A DNA stretch of 64,000 nt from Ypsolopha sequella (Eukaryota > Arthropoda > Insecta > Lepidoptera > Ypsolophidae), in contig OW203997.1 in the NCBI GenBank assembly GCA_934047225.1, positions 5,628,417 to 5,692,416 on the forward strand, read 5' to 3'. Both the position numbers and the translations under genes were made by a program. Position 1 is the first letter of the stretch. Each line of letters begins with the position of its first letter. This document shows positions 58,020-64,000 of the stretch, in pieces. The notes under the pieces are model-generated. The model was not told where the DNA came from, ran no database searches, and was given only the letters and a program-made list of their open reading frames with translations.

Positions 58020-58846
58020 TTGGCCGTGTCCCACCAACCTATGATGGACGCGCCGTGTGACAGAATACCTAAAAATCAGGTCTTTAAGTACAACGTCCAA
58101 CTATTTGAGGAAACAGCAGATCACTCTAATATCCATGAGGTAAGGATATACACGGATGGATCCAAAACAAAGGTGGGTACTGGGGCCGGAGCGTACTCAG
58201 CTGAACTTAACATTCACAGGTCAACAGTCTTGGGTAAGCATAACACGATTTTCCAAGCCGAATGCGTAGGAATTATCCTGGCCACAAGCGCGGTGCTCAG
58301 AAGGGAAGTTAAAGGCCTCAACATTCGTATACTTTCTGACAGGACGGCGGTACTACAAGGCCTTAGCAAGACTATTGTTAACTCTGGGCTAATACTACAG
58401 TGTCTAAATCAACTGGAAGAGTTAAGTTGACACAATAAAGTCACCTTCCAGTGGATAAAAGGACACAGCGGATCGCTGGGCAATGATGCGGCAGATGAAC
58501 TGACAAAGGAAGGTGCAAAAATGGAACCGGTAGGTGCTGAGCCATTGGTTCCCTTGCCCTTTAACCAGATACGAACCTGGCTGCGTGAGAGAACCGGCTC
58601 TCGAGATGCTGAGCGATGGGCAAGCATGACAACTTGTAGACAGACGAAAGCGGTTCTACCCACCGTGGACCGTCGCCGGACAAAGAAACTACTTCGTCTC
58701 AATAGACTGAACCTTCGCATGATGGTAGGGCTAATTACGGGACATAGTAACCTCAACAGACATTTCTATAATATAGGTCTGACGGACAGTCCTCTATGCA
58801 GAGCTTGTATGGAGACCAAAGAAACGTCGACCCACGGTTGCGAGAT
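58020..58846 (+). pseudogene. Non-LTR retrotransposon RNase H and C-terminal fragment
   Basis: The frame contains RIYTDGSKTKVGTGAGAYS, QAECVGIILA, ILSDRTAVLQGL and, after an in-frame TGA at 58428-58430, FQWIKGHSGSLGNDAADELT: the DGSK, E, SD and GH..N..AD blocks of LINE-type RNase H. It is followed by LITGHSNLNRHF and CRACMETKETSTHGC, a C-terminal CCHC-like motif. The reverse transcriptase is missing (5' truncated). It runs opposite to the nuclease pseudogene and abuts its truncated end. Confidence 0.8.
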
Positions 58847-60130
58847 ATTATCTTTAAAAGTGCTTCCAGTGCTGCGTTTTCAGTTGTTGTTACAGGAGTA
58901 AGTCCATTGTGGATGTCATATCTCCAGCCCCATTCTTCTGGATTTTTTTAAATTCCGTACCATGTTTGGACTTGGTGGTATGTTCTAAAAGTATAATATC
59001 GTGCAGCGTCTTTTGTTGATGGCAAAGAATTTACTTTTTATTGATGATTTCACGAATCTTTGATATCGGATTTCTTCTAAGGATTCCTTTTCCATATCGC
59101 CACCATACAAAGTAACTAGAAAGCGAGCTCCAGCGTCTGCAATTGCTTCTGGTTGTGCAGTTTCAGTTTTGAAAATGCTAATGATCTCATTAAGTTGTCT
59201 GTTCTTTTCGACAAGAGAAAAAAAAAAACTCTTGATTGAAGAGAGACGATGTGGTATCGCAGCCACTAAACGCGTGGAGAAAGAGTATGTTGGCTGTAGC
59301 TTCTTTGTATTTAAAACTATTAGCGGAATAAAATCTTTCAGCCGTTTTGCGTTTACCTGGTTTTCGCAGGAATATATTGCTTTGGGGTGGAGACAGCGCG
59401 GTCAGCAAAACCAGAAGATCCACGTCTTCACCAACAACAAAAACATTTTTAAATGTTGTAAACAACGAAATTGCTGTATTGACAATTAACAAGTCAGTGT
59501 CTTCTTCAGCTTGTTTAACTTCAATTGCAGCTTGCTCCATTTTTTGTTTCAGTATTGATATAAGAAGACTTTTGTTGTTATTATTGGCCAGGAATCTTTC
59601 TTGTGATACTTGAGCTGCCATTGTTTCATCAAAACGTACATCCACTGACATCTGTTTCTTTGATCGGCGAAGTCTTTCCGCAGACTTGGTGTTTTTCTTT
59701 GCGCCATCGGATGGATATCCATCAAAAACTACGATGGCATTTGAACCATAATGGTTTCGTACATATTGAACATATCTTTCACATATAACTTCAAACTGAT
59801 CATTCACATGCCATACTACTTTATGTAATTGATATCCTCCATCTACAACGTTTTTGAAGTTCAAAAGTTTCTGAGAGTTGTGTGAAAGCAACATACAACG
59901 ATGATTTCATACCTTTGCGCAATCCTTCTGCTGAGAATAACGATAAGGGAAATGGCGCAAGCTCGAATTTAAGGTAGTCCTTTACCTCATCGTCGCTTTT
60001 CTTCACGATACACATCCTTTGAAAAAGAGTTAATGGTTCGACAGCTATTGTTAGTTCACCGGCTTTTACACTGTTGTTGACTGCTGCTAGTGCGAGGACT
60101 TGTCTTTCCGTTTGAACTTGATGGATTTAA
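58845..60130 (-). pseudogene. FEN1/XPG-like nuclease protein of a mobile element, broken
   Basis: Reading down from about 60130: ERQVLALAAVNNSVKAGELT, ELAPFPLSLFSAEGLRKGMK, a frameshift near 59880, then VVDGGYQLHKVVW and AIVVFDGYPSD. Next come ERLRRSKKQM, EEDTDLLIV, VVGEDVDLLVLLTAL and HAFSGCDTTSS. A frameshift in an A/T run near 59220 follows, then another segment to 58985, a further break, and finally TYHQVQTW, NPEEWGWRYDIHNGLTPVT. The spaced acidic motifs (DGG, FDG, ED.D, ED.D, GCD) fit the PIN-like FEN1/XPG nuclease fold. Proteins of this type are widespread uncharacterised arthropod proteins, usually ending in a Cys-rich tail. Here the tail is cut off at the LINE fragment. At least three frame breaks make it non-functional. 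Confidence 0.65.
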
Positions 60131-60803
60131 AATTTTGGTATGTATTTTCCATGTTCGACATCAGCTCTATACCCTTTTCTCTGGCTAAATGACAATTTAT
60201 CTGATCGTTCCCAACAACTCCGGTACTAATAGAAAAGAGTGAACCTCACTCACCAGTATTAGCAAAATCAAACTTAATATTAAAAGAGGATGGCGAGAGC
60301 GCGTCATACTATCGTCTCGCTCTCTCTACAAGTCTAAGACAGCGGAACGACAACATGTCAAATCGCGGCGTGATATTTACTAGCGAGGTCAAACTGGAGT
60401 TGTATATTTTTTTGTAAATTTTATATTTCCACCCCTTGTAACTCTTTATCTATACGACGTACAGAATAAATACAAATACAAAAAATGATCAAAATTTTAT
60501 TGTCTTTATTCTACTCATAAACATTTTTGACATAAAGTCAACTGTTGAAGCATTATGTAAAAAAAAAAACAAATTTTCGCCCCTTCAATTCAAGATGGCG
60601 GCTAACCTGATCACCCCTCGAGGTCTAAAACTTACATTTTTCATGACTAGCCTATACTTAAGCAATACAAATTAAAACATTTTCTACACCACCTTTTGTA
60701 GGGCAAAGCCTCTTTTTTGTCCCCACTGATTGAATTATCGGTTTTGATGCATAAAAAGTGGGCCTTTACGAGCACATGCATTGAAATATAAATAATATAT
60801 TAT

Positions 60804-60893
60804 AATGCCATCCAACGAGGTAACGCCGCCAGTGTCCTGGGTACCCTGCCCGGCGATAGCGATGACTTAAATAATGTCTTTTATTTGTTTTAA
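60804..60893 (+). pseudogene. LINE ORF C-terminal remnant with 3' UTR
   Basis: Twenty-nine codons read NAIQRGNAASVLGTLPGDSD and end VFYLF, then TAA. This is the recognisable end of a lepidopteran LINE ORF. An AT-rich 3' UTR-like stretch follows to about 61040. Confidence 0.5.
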
Positions 60894-61199
60894 ATAAATT
60901 CGCATTTGTATTTTGTTTGTTAGTTTAGTTTGTAATATATTTATTTTTAGGCGTTCAGTTTGTTTAAGTTTTAAATATTTTATAGATTTATCTAGTTTTA
61001 ATACAAAGTTAATTTTTTGTTATTTAAATTAATTAATATAATGAATTCATTTAATTTTATTTAACTCCTTACCTTACCCTACAGACCTACTACAAATGCT
61101 TCGACCGTAATTAGCTAATTAGCCCTCCCTGGCCTCGTATATAAAAGTAGCTAACTTACTTGGTCTCAGCAGTAATGTAGGTACTAGTAAAGGTGTAAG

Positions 61200-61460
61200 C
61201 AGTGGCGTGCATAGAACTTTCTTCCGGAATAGCAACGAGAAGGTCAAGTTTGAAAATTAAAAATATATAAAAAATTAAAATAACACTTTAAAAAAAAACT
61301 GTTTATATGGAAATTGTCACTCTAGGGTAGACAGTGTCTACCCTGGCGTCATACAAATTTTTTTATTTTCAAAGTGATATTTAAATTTTTTCATATTTTT
61401 TTATTGTTAAACTTGACCTTCTTATTGCTTTTCCAGCAAAAAGTTCTGTGCACGCCACTG
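61200..61460. mobile_element. hAT MITE with perfect 8-bp target duplication
   Basis: CAGTGGCGTGCATAGAACTT at the left and AAGTTCTGTGCACGCCACTG at the right, flanked by GGTGTAAG at 61192-61199 and 61461-61468. The interior is AT-rich with a central hairpin, ctagggtagacagtgtctac, and no ORF. Confidence 0.95.
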
Positions 61461-61794
61461 GGTGTAAGTATTATTTTTTGTACTATTTTACACTTTTTTT
61501 ATCGTTAGTTCCATTATTTTAAGGTATGTTTAAATGTGTCCCCAATATCAAAGTCAGGCATTATCGGGAGATCATAACGAATTAAATTCAATACCGAGTG
61601 TAAAACCATTAATTTTCCATTTCATGAAACACTGCTTGCTGCTGTACCGTTTCAAAGGGTTAATTAAAACGATAATTGGGTGTACTCGTATTACTAGGCT
61701 CTCATTGGGCGATGGATCCACTCACAATAGTCCAGGAGCTTACAGTCGGTAACCGTATGTATCGAGTAACAAGATGGCATCAATTTGTAGTTGC

Positions 61795-61933
61795 GTAGAA
61801 AAAAAACTACATCAAAATAAATTTGGGTTGGCTGAGCGCAACCTGGAGCATTTTGTACAGTCAGCAAAAACAAAATACTCCAGGTTGCGCTCAGTCAACC
61901 CTGTTTATTTTGATGTAGTTTTTGTTTCTACAT
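61795..61933. repeat. Foldback (about 60-bp arms)
   Basis: Gtagaaaaaaaactacatca and ggctgagcgcaacctggagc pair with gctcagtcaaccctg-side sequences and tgatgtagtttttgtttctac. The loop is near 61860. Confidence 0.8.
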
Positions 61934-62034
61934 GACTACGAATTGGTCACATCGTGCTGAAAACCATACTGAATCGATTTTTTCAAATAAATCGATCTTC
62001 GATAAAATCAGGCTGACACACGTTCGTTAGTACC

Positions 62035-62300
62035 AAAATGCTGCAGGTTGCGCCCAGCCAGCCCTGTTCATTATGATGTAAACTAACATTATATCATTGC
62101 AGTATAGAAACGCAGAAAGAAAAGTAAATCTGGATGTGAGGAGCTCTGAACCGGGATTAGAACCCGAATTCGAAAATTTCTTCCTGCGTTTCTATACTGC
62201 AATGATATAATGTTAATTTATATCTCCTTGCGATGGATAAATCGTCAAGTGTTCAAACATAGAAATTTATTTCTGTCATAGTTTCATTATGATGTAGTTT
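62035..62300. repeat. Second copy of the 61795 foldback, interrupted by a hairpin
   Basis: Aaatgctgcaggttgcgccc, cagccagccctgttcattat corresponds to the right arm of the 61795 foldback. It is interrupted at about 62083-62220 by another inverted pair (acattatatcattgcagtat / atactgcaatgatataatgt) and then resumes at 62285 (attatgatgtagtttttttt). Confidence 0.6.
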
Positions 62301-62339
62301 TTTTTTCTACACATCTCTGAATTGGTCACATTTTGTTAC

Positions 62340-62545
62340 TCTATACATAGGGTTATCCACCGGTGCGCCCGTAGTCTATAAGGGTTGATATTTCTAGTCC
62401 TCTGATTCAACATAGATACGTTTTAGTAAGTAACTGTCGGTAGGATGGTCGTACCTCGAGACCCAGGTTCAAACCTGCCAGTCATGCACCACTGAGTATT
62501 TCGGAATTTGCATGGTTAGTATTTGTTTACTTACAGTTGCTGTGG
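62340..62545 (+). mobile_element. tRNA-derived SINE fragment
   Basis: The B-box-like ggttcaaacctgcc, followed by accactgagtatttcggaat, is typical of lepidopteran tRNA-derived SINEs. The A box is weak and no complete tRNA fold is possible. Confidence 0.45.
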
Positions 62546-62774
62546 ACGATAAAAGAAAACACTACGACCTGCACCAAAAAGCGAGTAAGTATGTATAGGG
62601 ACGTAAAATTGTCGGTAAAAAGAGGGTGTCCAGTTAAAACCTTGGAGAGACTCTGTGATATCTACCCACTAGGGACCACTCATAGAGCCACCACCTCACC
62701 AAAAATAGCACGCGTATCTACCAGGCAAATCCACAGAGACCGCTTTACACCAGCCCCCCTATTCTGTATCTTAG

Positions 62775-62965
62775 GCTGCCAACTGGACAGGGTGCCTATC
62801 GTCAAAAACAAAGATAAAAACTGAACTTTCAAAATTGCCTTTAGAGGGTATTTAACTATTTACGAACTGTGACGTCATTTCAAATGAGAACATATCCTTA
62901 GACAATAGGAATTCGTTAGTATATCTGTTTTTGATGATAGGCACCCAGTCCAGTTAGCAACTAGA
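62775..62965. repeat. 40-bp inverted pair
   Basis: Gccaactggacagggtgcct, atcgtcaaaaac at 62778 pairs with gtttttgatgataggcaccc, agtccagttagc at 62928. Confidence 0.65.
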
Positions 62966-63360
62966 GATACATAATAGGCCCGCAGGTTGCAAAGGCTGAA
63001 TCAGCGATTGACTTCCATTAATATTACATACATACGTGTCGAAATGATAACCTCCTTTTTTTAATCGGCTAAAAAAAATAGGGAGGAAACAAAAAGCCTG
63101 TTGTAATTCTCAAATTCTGTCACAAGGCTGTCTAGAATAAATCACGCGTAGCGAAAAGACTGCCTTAACCAGCGGTCCTTAACCTTTTCCGTCTTTTCAC
63201 CCCTATAACTTAATAAGGAACGTGTTTTTACCTACTCCTACTTCTAACAAAGGGAAAGAAAAGCTTTAAAAGAATCTTATTTGTTATTTTGGAAACTGTG
63301 ACGCATACCTATAACAAACATTAAAGATATAGTGTTGAGGTCCTGTAAATTCTTATAATT

Positions 63361-63686
63361 ATAATCTTGATAAAAACACTTGTACTGTTTCACAATATCA
63401 CTTTTTATTACTCTAACCGGTTTCGCCTTACGGCATTATCAATGAACACTGTTGAATATAATAAACAATAAAGAAATGTGTAGTTGTTGGTTACATTGCA
63501 TATGGTGAATAATAATTTCTAAGTGAGTAAACTTAAATCATGTGCCAAATTATAAATCGGGTAATTGGAAAACTACACATTTCTTTATTGTTTATTGCAT
63601 CCCTTGATAATGCCGTAAGGCGAAACCGGTTGGAGTAATAAAAAGTGATATTGTGAAACAGTACAAGTGTTTTTATCAAGATTATG
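63361..63686. mobile_element. Inverted pair of Penelope-like element ends with hammerhead-like motifs
   Basis: Arms of about 120 bp (63361-63486 and 63571-63686) are inverted copies, with ccggtttcgccttacggcat / atgccgtaaggcgaaaccgg at their core. The right arm reads ttgataatgccgtaaggcga, aaccggtt on the plus strand. This resembles a hammerhead ribozyme core (CUGAUGA - stem II - GAAA) with two substitutions, as found at Penelope-like element ends. No coding sequence is attached. Confidence 0.5.
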
Positions 63687-64000
63687 ATGATGTTTCACCA
63701 AGTGCCGACAATCGCAAGTATTAATTATTTCTTATAATTATATTATATATTAATAGGTCATGTATATAATAAATGAATTATTTAATTAATTATTACATGA
63801 ATTAATCACAATTACAAGCAATATTATACTTATTCACAGAACAAGACACCTACTTCTGATTTTAATTCCAATCAATGTGAATTTTTTGTGAATTTAGAAT
63901 GTGAACCTTCCATCATGTTCTGTGGATCCATCCAGATTATTTCCAAATATAAAGAAACTTTAATTGATGCAGCCAAATTCATACTGGAGCTGGAGTCATT

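Larger units (their letters stand above)
57622..60707. mobile_element. Element with about 295-bp terminal inverted repeats and a FEN1-like nuclease gene
   Basis: The left terminal repeat (57622-57920) begins TTTGCCCTACAAAAGGTGG. The right one (60408-60707) ends CCACCTTTTGTAGGGCAAA. They are inverted copies of high similarity along their whole length, including cttcaacagttgactttatg / cataaagtcaactgttgaag and acctcgaggggtgatcaggt / acctgatcacccctcgaggt. The element interrupts the P2 repeat at 57253. Inside are a minus-strand nuclease pseudogene and a plus-strand LINE fragment. No transposase of a known superfamily was seen and no clear target duplication. Confidence 0.75.

Noticed and set aside
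59169..59788. Plus-strand ORFs opposite the nuclease pseudogene
   Set aside because: They are antisense shadows of the minus-strand coding sequence.

Overview
This is an AT-rich, repeat-dominated stretch of nuclear DNA from an insect, almost certainly a moth or butterfly. The call rests on the repeat vocabulary: the abundant lepidopteran repeat beginning CCGGCCAAGTGCGAGTCGG, an insect Helitron with its typical 5' end and a 3' end ...GGGTCAGCTAGT, RTE-type LINE tails ending 'tccactgctggacataggc', tRNA-derived SINEs and many TTAA- or TA-flanked MITEs. No family assignment was checked against a database.

Only one host gene is clear: an intronless, GC-rich gene at 9133-9834 (+) for a 233-residue KCTD8/12/16-type protein (BTB/T1 domain plus H1 domain) with a nearby poly(A) signal. 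Weaker host candidates are a possible last coding exon at 5533-5650, a 119-codon ORF with two hydrophobic segments at 17551-17910 that runs into a LINE tail, and a possible first exon at 52882-52992 with a strong splice donor. Everything else recognisable is mobile DNA or its debris, so the window reads as intergenic or long-intron sequence.

Layout. 0-9 kb: palindromic repeat, TTAA MITEs, a perfect 85-bp tandem triplication, two foldbacks bracketing the exon candidate. 9-10 kb: the KCTD gene. 11.8-12.6 kb: a hAT element with 8-bp target duplication inside an older MITE. 13-21 kb: old SINE-like repeat, RTE fragment, nested foldbacks. 21.9-27.3 and 35.9-39.7 kb: two copies of a large TTAA-flanked composite element, the second with about 1.65 kb deleted; both carry the same nested repeats and part of a Penelope-like retroelement. 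31.6-32.8 kb: a giant nested inverted repeat. 34.8-35.2 kb: a hAT derivative keeping the transposase C-terminus. 41.7-42.3 kb: start of a Crypton-like recombinase ORF beside a palindrome. 46.1-47.9 kb: an element with inverted arms of about 0.6 kb. 53.1-57.2 kb: a decayed Helitron holding a small zinc-ribbon ORF. 57.6-60.7 kb: an element with inverted repeats of about 295 bp carrying a decayed FEN1/XPG-like nuclease gene, interrupted by a LINE RNase H fragment. 61-64 kb: a hAT MITE with perfect target duplication, hairpins and an inverted pair of Penelope-like ends.

The two most unusual signals are the FEN1-like nuclease gene inside long terminal inverted repeats, and a recurring palindrome design (arms of 50-80 bp around an apex such as CGAGGCGAAGCC or CGAGCGTAGCGAG) in several otherwise different repeat families, one copy lying next to a tyrosine-recombinase-like ORF. 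All identity and boundary estimates were made by eye.
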